From positions 57,391-121,390 of the forward strand of contig NZ_JARXXA010000014.1 in the NCBI RefSeq assembly GCF_029892785.1: a stretch of 64,000 nucleotides of DNA, given 5' to 3'. Below the pieces are notes generated by a model that was not told the DNA's origin, did no database searches, and saw only the letters and a program-made list of their open reading frames with translations. Positions 49,213 through 59,326 of this stretch are shown here, in pieces. The first letter of the stretch is position 1, and each line of letters opens with the position of its first letter. Both the position numbers and the translations under genes were made by a program. The DNA comes from Parabacteroides sp. PH5-46. Its GTDB lineage: Bacteria; Bacteroidota; Bacteroidia; Bacteroidales; Tannerellaceae.

Positions 49213-50522
49213 CTTTTTCTCAGTTCTTCTATTAATGCCGCATATAATTGACGATGCCAGGAGGCACTATCCATACGGGTTTTCATTTCCGATACGGAGT
49301 CATTATGCCAAAGCAATACCAATTCTCCGTTCGCTTTCTCTACCTGGTTTATTAGTCCCAGACAATAAGCATACGCCTCATCATAGCTTAAGCCCATATA
49401 CTTTTGCTCACTCAGAGCCACATCCATGACACTTAGCGGATGTAAGCGCAAAGAAGACAAATGCCTATTGCCCGGATTGATCCAGCGTACGGGATGGGAC
49501 GTACCCAGGCGAAAACCTGCCACATCCGGATAACCCATTGTGAAATCATCAGTAATTCCGGCTCGCTCTAACCAGATATAATCTTCCGGTTCCCGGCAAG
49601 CCAGATAGTGATGCCTGTTGTAGCGGATCGGCCGACCGGTTATCCTGCCCAATACTTTATGTTCATGAGTGATAAGTGAGGGCTTTTTCCCCGCATCATA
49701 GCTGGCATGTAATCCCAGAGAGGCCTTTTGAGATTGGAGCAATTTCAGCAAAGCCTGACCATCCGGTGTATGTAAGTGATAATGTGGTTTGTCCTGAGCG
49801 GAACAGCCTCCTGCTTTAAGGAAATAAACGGCTTCGGAGCGCTCTATCCCCAGTGTATTGACAAGTGTATTATCTTGCTCTGTCAGCCAGGGAAATGTAT
49901 AATAAGGATCCTCCTCCAGCGGTTTACGAAACCAACTCAAGGCTTTTCCGATCCCTTTGCCTTTTATAGTTTCGCGCATTACATTACGCAGTGTCCGACA
50001 ATAAAACGGAGCATCTACATCATGCGTTAGCCATATTTTTTGTATTTGAGGGGTGGGCTCTGTCAGGGGGACTCCTGTTTCACGCAACCAGTTTCGCAGT
50101 AGCTTTCCATACTCATCCACTACCGGACGATGAATAAAACCTGCCTGATAAGGAAGTGATTCTTTCCCTGGAAACCTCCCGTACTCGTCACGCACATGCC
50201 GTTTGCGGATCTCTTCATAACGGGAAAGCAGAAAGTATGCCCCGGCAATGATATCTGCATGAACGATCAAGGTATCACTATGCCATTTTATTTCAGGCGA
50301 ACCAAACAACAAAGGAACGCCTTCTATTTCATTAAGAGGCAATTGGGGCATAGAGGCCGGGGTTCCGTACACATGATCCCGAAAAAACGAAGACGGAACA
50401 ATAACAACATTATATTTATGAAAATCCCGCACATCGGAGGTGTAACCTACCCGATAGGCTAATCGCGACGTCTTATCTCCATCAATCAAAAAGCGTATAA
50501 TGTACGAAACAAGCGGATTCAT
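49209..50522 (-). CDS. Polysaccharide deacetylase-family protein
   Basis: 437 residues. A central block IWLTHDVDAPFYCRTLRNVM near residue 165 has the TxDxD-like start of the NodB domain, and the C-terminus has ELVLLWHNDSV, the matching late motif; in between HLHTPDGQALL and GLHASYDAGKKP supply possible metal His residues. The first 150 residues are a separate domain common to this Bacteroidetes family. It may remove acetyl groups from a surface sugar. Overlaps both neighbours by 4 bp. Confidence 0.7.
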   Translation of the reverse strand: MNPLVSYIIRFLIDGDKTSRLAYRVGYTSDVRDFHKYNVVIVPSSFFRDHVYGTPASMPQLPLNEIEGVPLLFGSPEIKWHSDTLIVHADIIAGAYFLLSRYEEIRKRHVRDEYGRFPGKESLPYQAGFIHRPVVDEYGKLLRNWLRETGVPLTEPTPQIQKIWLTHDVDAPFYCRTLRNVMRETIKGKGIGKALSWFRKPLEEDPYYTFPWLTEQDNTLVNTLGIERSEAVYFLKAGGCSAQDKPHYHLHTPDGQALLKLLQSQKASLGLHASYDAGKKPSLITHEHKVLGRITGRPIRYNRHHYLACREPEDYIWLERAGITDDFTMGYPDVAGFRLGTSHPVRWINPGNRHLSSLRLHPLSVMDVALSEQKYMGLSYDEAYAYCLGLINQVEKANGELVLLWHNDSVSEMKTRMDSASWHRQLYAALIEELRKR

Positions 50523-51427
50523 AAACCAAATTTCTGTCGAACTCTATAATATAAACTCCGTTCGCCTCTGGATATTGTAAAGAAGGGTGTTTGTATGGCT
50601 CCGAATTCCCGAAAAAAACGTTCGACTCCCGGCATCATGGAGCCTTCAAAGTCGAATAGGTCCGTATGTTGTGAAACAGCCTGTATGCCTTCCCACAACA
50701 CAAGACTATGCGCGCCTGAATCACGCAGGGCCGGATCACTTCCTCCCGCCAGATAGTAGGCAGAGCTCTCCTGCCAGACAATAAAGGAAACAGCATGCAG
50801 CCTTCCCTCTTTGTCATAAGCTCCCCACAAATCACCTTGCTTGCGCTCCCGGCAAACCGTAATCAGACGCTTTAATACCTCTTCGTGAGGCGGCTTCTGT
50901 TGCTGTCGCTTAAATGTTAGGGTATAAATCCGCAGAAAATCTTCAAGTGAAATGCCTCGCTTTACCTGAATACCTAGTTTATCCTTTGCTTTGGTGATAT
51001 TCCGCCGGGTATGCTGACTCATATTTTCCCATAAGTGATGGGTGTCTTTTATATCTTCCAGCAAATAGGTATAACGAGTTGTTTGCTTGTAGCCTTCCCA
51101 GTAAAAAGGTAACCAGTCTGTTATTCTGTAATGAAAGTTTTGCAAAAAGGAAGGATATTTTTTCAGCGTATCGGTAAAGGCTTTACACAGGGATTGCCTG
51201 CGTCCCAGAATACTGGTATATTTAGCATCTCCGGCCTCCGGTGCAAACCAGGGTCCCATCGTCTGCGTATAAGGAGGCATAGATACTATTTTGGGATGGG
51301 GGATATAGAGAGGCATGGCTGCCAGTATCCGGTCTTTCTCTTCAACTAACAGCACATCCCACTTACCCTCTCCACATACCGCATCCAGCCACCAGTCTCT
51401 AGAGAAAACCGGTATGCTACTCTCCAT
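50519..51427 (-). CDS. GNAT/FemAB-like acyltransferase
   Basis: 302 residues. It starts with SIPVFSRDWWLDAVCGEGKWDVLLVEE and has SQHTRRNITKAKDKLGIQVKRG followed by AVSFIVWQESSAYYLAGGSDPALRDSGAHSL-type segments (SAYYLAGGS, GAHSLVLWEGI), as in the CelD/FemX-like acetyltransferase group found in polysaccharide loci. Probably adds an acyl or aminoacyl group to a glycan precursor. It begins 23 bp after recA and overlaps the deacetylase-like gene by 4 bp. Confidence 0.72.
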   Translation of the reverse strand: MESSIPVFSRDWWLDAVCGEGKWDVLLVEEKDRILAAMPLYIPHPKIVSMPPYTQTMGPWFAPEAGDAKYTSILGRRQSLCKAFTDTLKKYPSFLQNFHYRITDWLPFYWEGYKQTTRYTYLLEDIKDTHHLWENMSQHTRRNITKAKDKLGIQVKRGISLEDFLRIYTLTFKRQQQKPPHEEVLKRLITVCRERKQGDLWGAYDKEGRLHAVSFIVWQESSAYYLAGGSDPALRDSGAHSLVLWEGIQAVSQHTDLFDFEGSMMPGVERFFREFGAIQTPFFTISRGERSLYYRVRQKFGL

Positions 51428-51450
51428 GCGGCAGAGAAGACGATATTTTT

Positions 51451-52488
51451 CTATCCTTTTAATTTTTTAAATATTAAAGTCGACAGTTCTTCTGCCAACT
51501 CCGGGTTATCTGCAATACATTGCTTGGCTGCATCACGGCCTTGTCCCAACTTGGTCTCATTATAGCTAAACCAAGAGCCGCTCTTTTTTACCACACCGTA
51601 TTCTACTCCCAGGTCAACGATTTCTCCCGTACGGGAAATACCTTCGCCAAACATAATATCAAATTCTGTTTTACGGAACGGAGGAGCTACTTTGTTCTTC
51701 ACTACCTTAACGCGTACCTGGTTACCCTTTATCTCTTCTCCATCCTTCAGCTGCCCGATGCGACGGATATCAATACGAACGGAAGCATAGAACTTCAGGG
51801 CATTACCACCGGTAGTAGTTTCCGGATTTCCGAACATAACACCAATCTTATCACGCAATTGGTTAATAAAGATACAGGTTGTGTTTGTTTTATTGATAGC
51901 AGCTGTCAGTTTACGCATTGCCTGCGACATCAAACGGGCTTGCAGCCCCATCTTACTGTCTCCCATTTCACCTTCCAACTCTGCCTTGGGGGTCAGAGCG
52001 GCTACCGAGTCTATTACAATGATGTCTACTGCCGAAGAGCGTATCAGTTGTTCTGCTATTTCCAAGGCTTGCTCACCACTATCCGGTTGTGAAATATACA
52101 AATTATCGATATCCACACCCAGCTTTTCTGCATAGAAGCGGTCAAAGGCATGTTCCGCATCAATAAAAGCAGCCAGACCGCCTTGCTTCTGTGCTTCAGC
52201 TATCGCATGGATAGCCAATGTAGTCTTACCGGATGATTCCGGGCCATAGATTTCAATAACACGTCCTCTGGGGTAACCTCCTACGCCCAATGCAGCATTT
52301 AAGCCAATTGAACCGCTTGGTATCACTTCCATTTGCTCTACGACTTCGTCTCCCATCTTCATGATGGAACCTTTGCCATAGGCCTTTTCAATTTTGTCCA
52401 TTGCGGCACGAAGCGCTTTCAACTTATCTGCATTAACTGCTGACTGACCTGTCTCTTCCATACTGTTCTCTGTCTTTTCTTTTGTCAT
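51451..52488 (-). CDS. recA: Recombinase RecA
   Basis: 345 residues. [20 protein letters not shown], the Walker [20 protein letters not shown] near residues 78-90, [20 protein letters not shown] and [21 protein letters not shown] are all present. Central in homologous recombination and the SOS response. It lies five bases after bcp within the minus-strand run; no LexA site was recognised. Confidence 0.97.
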   Translation of the reverse strand: MTKEKTENSMEETGQSAVNADKLKALRAAMDKIEKAYGKGSIMKMGDEVVEQMEVIPSGSIGLNAALGVGGYPRGRVIEIYGPESSGKTTLAIHAIAEAQKQGGLAAFIDAEHAFDRFYAEKLGVDIDNLYISQPDSGEQALEIAEQLIRSSAVDIIVIDSVAALTPKAELEGEMGDSKMGLQARLMSQAMRKLTAAINKTNTTCIFINQLRDKIGVMFGNPETTTGGNALKFYASVRIDIRRIGQLKDGEEIKGNQVRVKVVKNKVAPPFRKTEFDIMFGEGISRTGEIVDLGVEYGVVKKSGSWFSYNETKLGQGRDAAKQCIADNPELAEELSTLIFKKLKG

Positions 52489-52493
52489 TTTAC

Positions 52494-52952
52494 TTACTTG
52501 TTAAGGATTTGATTTGCATGATCTTTTGTTTTTATCTCTTTGGAACCGATGATTTTCTCTACGATTCCTTCTTCGTTAATAATAAAGGTGGTACGAAGCG
52601 TTCCCATATATTTACGTCCGTACATGCTCTTTTCAGCCCAAACGCCAAACTGCTCTTGTAGTTTAACATCGGTGTCGGCTATCAGATTGAAAGGTAGTTC
52701 GTGTTTTGTGATAAATCCCTGATGCGACTTAGCGTTGTCTTTACTTACACCCAGCACCTCATACCCCGCCTTTTTCAATTCCTGATATCCGTCACGCAGA
52801 CTACAGGCTTCTGCCGTACATCCACTGGTGTTGTCTTTCGGATAAAAATAAAGCGCCAGCTTCTTCCCTTTAAAGTCGCTTCGTTTTATTTCTTTTCCGT
52901 TTTGATCAAGCCCTAATACTTCGGGGACTTTATCTCCTACCTGTATCGCCAT
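52494..52952 (-). CDS. bcp: Thiol peroxidase Bcp (peroxiredoxin Q)
   Basis: 152 residues. Motif [20 protein letters not shown] near residues 36-56 has the peroxidatic Cys and the resolving Cys five residues later, with [15 protein letters not shown] further on. Reduces peroxides using thioredoxin in the cytoplasm. Six bases separate it from the radical SAM gene upstream and five from recA. Confidence 0.94.
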   Translation of the reverse strand: MAIQVGDKVPEVLGLDQNGKEIKRSDFKGKKLALYFYPKDNTSGCTAEACSLRDGYQELKKAGYEVLGVSKDNAKSHQGFITKHELPFNLIADTDVKLQEQFGVWAEKSMYGRKYMGTLRTTFIINEEGIVEKIIGSKEIKTKDHANQILNK

Positions 52953-52958
52953 ATTCTT

Positions 52959-53972
52959 TTAATTTATATCATAATTCATTTTACGGGTCACATCTACTTT
53001 CCGAGAGTTATTCTTCTGAAATATATTCCGGAACAATCGTTTCCCGGTATGATGCGATTTCGCGTATGAGTCAAATGTATCTTTCCGGTAATCAAAGTCA
53101 TCTTTCCAGCAACTAGCCGGAGATACATAACAATATGTTGCTTTTTCTATCCTGTCATCTGTTTCTTCATCCGTTTCCAACAACAGGATATTTTCCTTTT
53201 TCGGAGCAATACAGATAATATTCCTCCGCTGACATTCTTCTATCAATGGAAGAAGAATCGTATCATACTTATCATAAATCGCCTTCCGGTCAAAATCGGC
53301 ATATTCGCTTTCTCCTATCTTCTGGATCGGACGTAGCTGCAATACGTCAATATCATATCCGATGACATCCCATAAATTGCTTAACTCATCCAGGTTATCA
53401 TTGTTGATCGTATAATTAATACGCAATTTAAACGCCGGATATTGTTTTCTGACTGCTGAAATATTCTCCAACAACTGCCGGAATACATCAAACTTCCCGT
53501 TTGTCATTAAAGATTCATATGTCTTCTCCGTCAGCCCGTGAACAGAAACTGTTATTTCATTCAACCCGGCTTCGGCAGCTTCCAATAATTGTTCCTTCGT
53601 TAGTAAGTTCCCGTTTGTCGTCAAAGAGATATAAGGGATCTTATACTGCTTTCCTAAAGCTATGATTTTTATCAGATCTTTATGCAAAGTAGGTTCTGCC
53701 CCACAGCCTATCTGAAACTTCAACGCCCGGTGAAACAAAGCTTTTCCTATTAATTCAATATCGTCAAAGCTTAAAACACCCTTATGCTCTTTTCGCCAAC
53801 CTTCATCACTGAAATAACACATCTTGCAACGAAAGTTACACGCCAATACCGGATCGAAGAAAATACCTATATATCGTTTACCTAAAATATGCAGGCCCCA
53901 AATACCTAATAACTTTATTCGTTTACTTTTGATAAGGGTTCCAAAGCGCAATATCTTATAGATATTCGGCAT
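52959..53972 (-). CDS. Radical SAM protein
   Basis: 337 residues. The [4Fe-4S] motif is FDPVLACNFRCKMCYFSDEG near residues 40-55 (Cys-x3-Cys-x2-Cys), then GCGAEPTLHKDL and ISLTTNGNLL, the usual SAM-binding and barrel strands. A C-terminal Cys pair (TYCYVSPASCW) near residue 285 recalls a SPASM-type auxiliary site but is incomplete. Its start overlaps the stop of the dehydrogenase gene (TAATG). Substrate unknown; might modify a small molecule related to polyamines, though this is only a guess from position. Confidence 0.78.
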   Translation of the reverse strand: MPNIYKILRFGTLIKSKRIKLLGIWGLHILGKRYIGIFFDPVLACNFRCKMCYFSDEGWRKEHKGVLSFDDIELIGKALFHRALKFQIGCGAEPTLHKDLIKIIALGKQYKIPYISLTTNGNLLTKEQLLEAAEAGLNEITVSVHGLTEKTYESLMTNGKFDVFRQLLENISAVRKQYPAFKLRINYTINNDNLDELSNLWDVIGYDIDVLQLRPIQKIGESEYADFDRKAIYDKYDTILLPLIEECQRRNIICIAPKKENILLLETDEETDDRIEKATYCYVSPASCWKDDFDYRKDTFDSYAKSHHTGKRLFRNIFQKNNSRKVDVTRKMNYDIN

Positions 53973-55165
53973 TATAATTCCAGATCCACATTAAATAATT
54001 CATGCCAGGGCAAACCTTGCTTATTCAGTTCGGCCATGAACGGATCGGGATCAAACTCTTCTACATTCCACACACCCGGTTTTTTCCATACCCCCTGCAT
54101 AAACAAGCGGGCGCCAATCATAGCGGGAACACCGGTGGTATAGCTTACACCCTGAGCGCCTGTTTCTTTATAGGCAGCCTCATGGCTACAGTTATTATAT
54201 ACGTAATAAGTCAATTCTTTGCCATCCTTCAAGCCACGGATACGACAGCCGATAGATGTTTCGCCAGTATAATTTTCACCCAGATCGCCGGGATTCGGCA
54301 ATACGGCTTTCAGGAACTGGATCGGAACGATCTCTACGCCATTATACATAATAGGCACAATACTATCCATTCCGATATTCTGTATCACCCGCAAGTGAGT
54401 AAGGTATTCCTGTCCGAAGGTCATCCAGAAACGGGCACGTTTGATCGTTGGAAAATTCTTTACCAGACTCTCTAGTTCTTCGTGATACATCAGGTAAGAT
54501 TCTTTCGGGCCTACATTTGGATAATTCAGGGCTTTATGTACTGATAGCGGATCTGTTTCCTTCCATTCTCCGTTCTCAAAATACTTACCCCGTTGAGTAA
54601 TTTCACGAATGTTGATTTCCGGATTGAAATTAGTGGCAAAAGCCTTATGATGGTCTCCGGCATTGCAGTCTACAATGTCCAGATACTGTATTTCGTCAAA
54701 GTGATGCTTAGCAGCATAGGCTGTGTAAACACCTGTTACACCCGGGTCGAAACCACAACCCAAAATAGCTGTCAGTCCGGCCTTTTCAAAACGGTCTTTA
54801 TAAGCCCATTGCCAGCTATATTGATATTTTGCTTCGTCAAGCGGTTCATAATTAGCCGTATCTAAATAGCTCACGCCGTATTCCAGACAGGCATCCATGA
54901 TAGACAGGTCTTGATAAGGCAGTGCCAGGTTTACCACCAAATCCGGTTTATACGCATTAAACAATGCAACAAGTTCGCTCACATTGTCTGCATCCACCTG
55001 AGCCGTTTGCACTTTTATATTTTTAATGTCGGAAGCAATGGCATCTGCTTTGCTTTTCGTTCGGGTAGCAATCATGATATCACTGAATACATCCGTATTC
55101 ATAGCCATTTTCTTTACAGCAACTGTACTAACTCCTCCGGCACCAATTACTAAAACTTTTCCCAT
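53972..55165 (-). CDS. Carboxynorspermidine synthase (saccharopine dehydrogenase family)
   Basis: 397 residues from ATG 55165 (MGKVLVIGAGGVSTVAVKKM); thirteen upstream in-frame codons overlap the promoter. Rossmann motif GAGGVSTVA, VNLALPYQDLSIMDACLEYG, GCGFDPGVTGVYTAYAAKHH and IVDCNAGDHH match the carboxynorspermidine dehydrogenase branch rather than lysine biosynthesis. It reductively joins aspartate semialdehyde and putrescine or diaminopropane, a route to spermidine in Bacteroides; the decarboxylase partner is not in this window. Confidence 0.85.
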   Translation of the reverse strand: MGKVLVIGAGGVSTVAVKKMAMNTDVFSDIMIATRTKSKADAIASDIKNIKVQTAQVDADNVSELVALFNAYKPDLVVNLALPYQDLSIMDACLEYGVSYLDTANYEPLDEAKYQYSWQWAYKDRFEKAGLTAILGCGFDPGVTGVYTAYAAKHHFDEIQYLDIVDCNAGDHHKAFATNFNPEINIREITQRGKYFENGEWKETDPLSVHKALNYPNVGPKESYLMYHEELESLVKNFPTIKRARFWMTFGQEYLTHLRVIQNIGMDSIVPIMYNGVEIVPIQFLKAVLPNPGDLGENYTGETSIGCRIRGLKDGKELTYYVYNNCSHEAAYKETGAQGVSYTTGVPAMIGARLFMQGVWKKPGVWNVEEFDPDPFMAELNKQGLPWHELFNVDLEL

Positions 55166-55201
55166 TTGCGAATTTAATTTTAACGTATTATAAACGAGGA
55201 A

Positions 55202-55209
55202 CAAATATA
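55202..55209 (-). promoter_or_regulatory. -7 box for the carboxynorspermidine synthase operon
   Basis: Minus-strand TATATTTG, 36 bp before the ATG at 55165; no clear -33 element. The TTGAAAG tandem repeats lie directly upstream. Confidence 0.5.
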
Positions 55210-55220
55210 CTACTATTTAG

Positions 55221-55248
55221 TTGAAAGTTGAAAGTTGAAAGTTGAAAA
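55221..55248. repeat. Heptamer tandem repeat (TTGAAAG x3 plus TTGAAAA)
   Basis: Four 7-bp units, the last with one change, sit between the sbcC stop (55252) and the promoter box at 55202. A candidate for replication slippage. Confidence 0.9.
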
Positions 55249-55251
55249 TGT

Positions 55252-58074
55252 TCAATTAAGAATATGACTCCTACCGTTGCCTGAGGGAACTACCTTGATC
55301 TGAACAGGAATGCGCTCGGTCATTTCCTGTACGTGGGAAATGACACCTATTTTCCGGCCTTGCGTACGGAGGCTTTCCAGAGCGTCCAGTGCCATGCGTA
55401 GTGTGTCGGCATCAAGCGAGCCGAAACCTTCGTCTATAAACAGGCTTTCTACCTTCATGCGATTGGAGGAAAGGGAGGACAAACCTAATGCCAAAGCCAG
55501 CGATACCAAAAAAGATTCTCCACCGGAGAGGCTGTGAACCGTTCTCACTTCATCGCACATATCCCGGTCTATTACTTGCAAGGCCAAGGTGTCGGGTACA
55601 CGCTCCAGGAAGTAGCGGTTTGTCAGATAACGTAATTGCACATTGGCATAATCCAATAAAACGTCAAGGGTGTATCCTTGGGCTATCCGGCGGAACTTCG
55701 CCCCATCTGCAGATCCCGCCAGTTCATTCAGCTTCGCCCAGCGCTCGCTGACATTCCGCTTATCGGTTAGCTCTTGTTGTAATGAGGCTATTTTTTGTTT
55801 GTTTTCTTCCTGCTTGCGCAAGCGGAACTCCAGTTCGCTTTTTTGCCGGGTCTGTTCTTTGAAGTATTCATCCGGTGCCGGAGCATCTGCAAATGTGTGA
55901 TTATAATCCTCCATCCAGCTCTCCAGGGCTTTCTGATGGATAAGTAATTCGTTGGTAGTTGCTGCCAGCTCCTTACTTATCTGTTCTTGTATCCCCCGGG
56001 ATTGCTCTGCTATACCCACTTGTTCTGTTTGTAGCTGTTGCAGTTTTTCCTTACGGTTTTTGATATCGTCCAGTTTCAGATTCAACTCTTTTTCCACCAC
56101 ATCGGCTGCCTTTCCACCCAGCAACAGAGAACGTTCCGCTTGTATCTTTTCCAGAGCTCCGGCTTTGGTTTCGTAAGCTGTTTTTGCGCCTTCCACTTGC
56201 TGCTGCAAGGTATGCTGAAAGTCCTGATACGAACGTAGTTCTGTTTCGGAAGCTTTTTGTTGGTTTTCCAGTTGCAACAACAATTCCTTATTTCGCTTCC
56301 ACTCTGTTGCAAAAGTAGTCAGTTTTTCTCTGAAAGTCATCTCGTTTTCCTGCCAATGCAATTGCCAGGCTTCATTTCCAAACAAGTCATTCGTAGCGGT
56401 CAATGAGTTGTTCAGGAGGACGACCTGCCGGGATATTTCTTGCTGTTCTATCGCTTGCTGTTCGCTATTCTTTTTCTTTTCACTCACCAACCGGGCCAAC
56501 TGTTCCAGGTGGTCGATCCGTTTTTTCAAGGCTGCTATCTCATCCCCCATTTTCACAAAGCGTTCTATAATATGGGCCGAAGCATAGGGGTGTTCGGTAC
56601 TGCCGCAAACCGGACAAGGTGTACCCTCCATTAATTTGTCACGCAGCGCTTTTACATCGCCGGAGGTTACAAAACGGGTTTGTTCTACCACTAAGACCTC
56701 CCATTGGTTACGGCTCTGTACAATAATGGATTCTATTTCCGGCAGTTCACACGAGGCCTCGGGTAAGTCCAATTTCCGGATACTCTCTTCCACTTCTGTC
56801 TGCTTTTTTTGCAGGCTTTTCAAACCTTGTTCTGCTTTTTCTTTTGCTTTCCGGGCCTCCGAGGCATGATCCAGGCGAATCAGCAAGGCTTCCAGTTGCT
56901 CGGCTGTTTTCTCCTTCGATTTATACTTTTCTATCCAGCTTTGCAAACGGGTCATTTCATCCGCCCGCTTTTGCCGGCTGGTAGCCAGCTGTTTCAGTTT
57001 TGTGTCGTTTGTCTCTTGTTCTTTAGAGGCTTTAGCCAAAGATCCCCGTGCTTCTTCGAGTACTTTCCGCTCGGTTTCCAAACGGATATCTAATTGCCGG
57101 GCAATCTTCAGTTCGGGTTGCATATTCTGATAGACAGTCTGTAATTGCAAATGCTCCTTCTCTGCTTCCGCATACGACTTTTTCGACGTTTCTAGCAATT
57201 CCAAAGCCTTGTTTAATGCTTCTAATGCTCCTTGTTGCTGTTTCTGACGGTTCGTAATAGACTGTTGAGCCGCAGCAATAGTATCTAACAAACGCTTCCG
57301 CTCTGCTATCCGTTTCTCCAGTTGTTTATAGGTTTTATCGACTTGTTTCAGACGTGCAGTCAGCTCTTTTTCTTCCTCTTCGGGGAGAATATCTATTCCT
57401 TCAATCTGCATTCTTAGCTTTTCGTATGCTTCTCTTGCCTGGCTGTTTTTCTCAAAGATCAGACGAGAAATAACGGAGTATTGTTCCGTTCCGGTCAGCT
57501 TTTCCAACAAAGATGCTTTATCTCCTTGATCTGCTTTCAGGAATGTTGAAAAATCGTTTTGCGCCAGCAGAACTGAGCGAGTAAACTGATCGAATGTTAA
57601 ACCCACCAGTTCGATAATCCGGTTTTGTATATCCGAACGGCTCCCCTGCTCTTCTTCTCCGGTATCCAGGTTATGCAGGGTAAGCCTGGGGTTTTGCAAT
57701 CGCCCGTTCTCTTTCTCCCGGGCACGTGCTATCGACCAGCGGGAGCGATAGTGATAGCCGTTCAGCGCCAGAAAATCCACTTCAGCATAGCCGGAAGCCG
57801 TACCCCGCCGCAAAATAAAGCGAGGGTCTCCCTGCATCAGAGTATCGTCGTTTACATCCTTTACTTTAACACTGTTTTCTTTTGCCTGATCCGTACGGGG
57901 TGTTTTGGAAAAGAGCGCCAGGCACAAGGCATCCAGTATTGTTGACTTTCCTGCGCCTGTCGGTCCCGAGATTGCATAAATACCTGCCGACAACAAAGGT
58001 TCAGACATAAAGTCTACAGCAAATTCTCCTTCCAGAGAGGCCAGGTTTCGTCCACGAATCGCCAGTATTTTCAT
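55252..58074 (-). CDS. sbcC: Exonuclease SbcC (ATPase subunit)
   Basis: 940 residues, SMC-like. Walker A GPTGAGKSTILDALCLALFS near residues 38-57; long coiled coils (about 190-440 and 500-800) flank a zinc hook CPVCGSTEHP near residue 490; the ABC signature SLSGGESFLVSLALALGLS is near 850 and Walker B SLFIDEGFGSLD near 880. With SbcD it cuts hairpins and DNA ends, limiting palindromes. Its start overlaps the sbcD stop by 4 bp. Confidence 0.95.
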   Translation of the reverse strand: MKILAIRGRNLASLEGEFAVDFMSEPLLSAGIYAISGPTGAGKSTILDALCLALFSKTPRTDQAKENSVKVKDVNDDTLMQGDPRFILRRGTASGYAEVDFLALNGYHYRSRWSIARAREKENGRLQNPRLTLHNLDTGEEEQGSRSDIQNRIIELVGLTFDQFTRSVLLAQNDFSTFLKADQGDKASLLEKLTGTEQYSVISRLIFEKNSQAREAYEKLRMQIEGIDILPEEEEKELTARLKQVDKTYKQLEKRIAERKRLLDTIAAAQQSITNRQKQQQGALEALNKALELLETSKKSYAEAEKEHLQLQTVYQNMQPELKIARQLDIRLETERKVLEEARGSLAKASKEQETNDTKLKQLATSRQKRADEMTRLQSWIEKYKSKEKTAEQLEALLIRLDHASEARKAKEKAEQGLKSLQKKQTEVEESIRKLDLPEASCELPEIESIIVQSRNQWEVLVVEQTRFVTSGDVKALRDKLMEGTPCPVCGSTEHPYASAHIIERFVKMGDEIAALKKRIDHLEQLARLVSEKKKNSEQQAIEQQEISRQVVLLNNSLTATNDLFGNEAWQLHWQENEMTFREKLTTFATEWKRNKELLLQLENQQKASETELRSYQDFQHTLQQQVEGAKTAYETKAGALEKIQAERSLLLGGKAADVVEKELNLKLDDIKNRKEKLQQLQTEQVGIAEQSRGIQEQISKELAATTNELLIHQKALESWMEDYNHTFADAPAPDEYFKEQTRQKSELEFRLRKQEENKQKIASLQQELTDKRNVSERWAKLNELAGSADGAKFRRIAQGYTLDVLLDYANVQLRYLTNRYFLERVPDTLALQVIDRDMCDEVRTVHSLSGGESFLVSLALALGLSSLSSNRMKVESLFIDEGFGSLDADTLRMALDALESLRTQGRKIGVISHVQEMTERIPVQIKVVPSGNGRSHILN

Positions 58075-59309
58075 AGTTCCACCTCCCGTATCACTTCATT
58101 AAACAATGCTTCCATTTCCGCAGGCAGTTCATCACCATAGCGCGCGGTAAACGTATGGCGTAGCATATCCAGAGGATCAATCTTTTGCAAGTCGGTAAAA
58201 GAACGGGGACGGAACCGCTCCTCATAAGCCCGTTCGGGATAAGAAGGCATAATCGAAGTCAGACGGACAGCTTTATTTTCCAGTATTTCTTCTACCCGAT
58301 GGCGGAAACCGGGATCAGGCTCAGTCATCAAAACACGTACTTCCAGGAAGGGGTATAATGAAAGAGCTTCCTTGTCACGTTCCGGCAAATCAGAGAGAGC
58401 AGCAAGCAGCTCTTCTGCCTCGGCAGGCTGGGCAGGAATACGCAGCAACGACACAGTTTCTGGCACAGGTATTGACTCAATATCAAACTGTTCCCCTTCA
58501 ATAGTTACAAAAACAACCTGGTGACGGTAATTCGTTTCAGAAAAAGACATCGGCAAAGGACTTCCCGCATAGCGAACATTTTCCCTTCCGGCTACTCGCT
58601 GGGCCTTATGAATATGTCCCAGTGCCGTATAATCCAAGCCGTTATTAAATGTATCGGCGGCAACCGACTCCAGCCCTCCCATAATAATCCGCTCACTCCT
58701 ATCATCGGCGGAAAGTTCCGCATCTGTGGCATGTAAATGACCCGTCGCAACAATCGTTTCACCCGGATTACTTTTTCCTAAAACATATTGGTACAGACCA
58801 TCATACATTCGCTTTACCCCCTCTGCGTAAGTACTTACTCCGGCATCCGGAGAAGGATAATCGCCTTGCCGCAAAAAAGGAACAGCCATACACCAGCCCT
58901 CGCGTTTGTTTTCCCTATTGTATAAAGGTATAGTAAGTGCTTCATAGTCTATCGCTCCATTTTCCAAACGGCGAATAATGCCTATCACTCTCGTATTCAA
59001 CTCCTCCAAAACAGGAGCTGGAGCTTCAAGACGGGCGGCAGAATCATGATTCCCAGCTGTTATAATAATCTGCAAATGAGGATTCTGGCGATTCGCCTCC
59101 TTCAGAAAGCGAAAAAATTGTCGCTGAGCCGAAGCCGCCGGATTTGCCACATCAAACACATCCCCGGTAACCAACAATACATCCGCAGCCTGCTGCGTAA
59201 GTATATCAACCAGCCATTTCAAAAACGCCTCATGCTCCTCCTCACGGTCATACCCAAAAAAAGTTTGCCCCAAATGCCAATCCGCTGTATGTATAATTTT
59301 TAATGCCAT
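58071..59309 (-). CDS. sbcD: Exonuclease SbcD (nuclease subunit)
   Basis: 412 residues. Metallophosphoesterase motifs in order: IIHTADWHLGQTF at the start, LLVTGDVFDVANP, ITAGNHDSAARLE, ATGHLHATD and ALGHIHKAQ. These bind two manganese ions. Forms the SbcCD complex with the next gene. A consensus promoter lies 18 bp upstream. Confidence 0.95.
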   Translation of the reverse strand: MALKIIHTADWHLGQTFFGYDREEEHEAFLKWLVDILTQQAADVLLVTGDVFDVANPAASAQRQFFRFLKEANRQNPHLQIIITAGNHDSAARLEAPAPVLEELNTRVIGIIRRLENGAIDYEALTIPLYNRENKREGWCMAVPFLRQGDYPSPDAGVSTYAEGVKRMYDGLYQYVLGKSNPGETIVATGHLHATDAELSADDRSERIIMGGLESVAADTFNNGLDYTALGHIHKAQRVAGRENVRYAGSPLPMSFSETNYRHQVVFVTIEGEQFDIESIPVPETVSLLRIPAQPAEAEELLAALSDLPERDKEALSLYPFLEVRVLMTEPDPGFRHRVEEILENKAVRLTSIMPSYPERAYEERFRPRSFTDLQKIDPLDMLRHTFTARYGDELPAEMEALFNEVIREVEL

Positions 59310-59326
59310 AGTTCATGTTAAACGAA

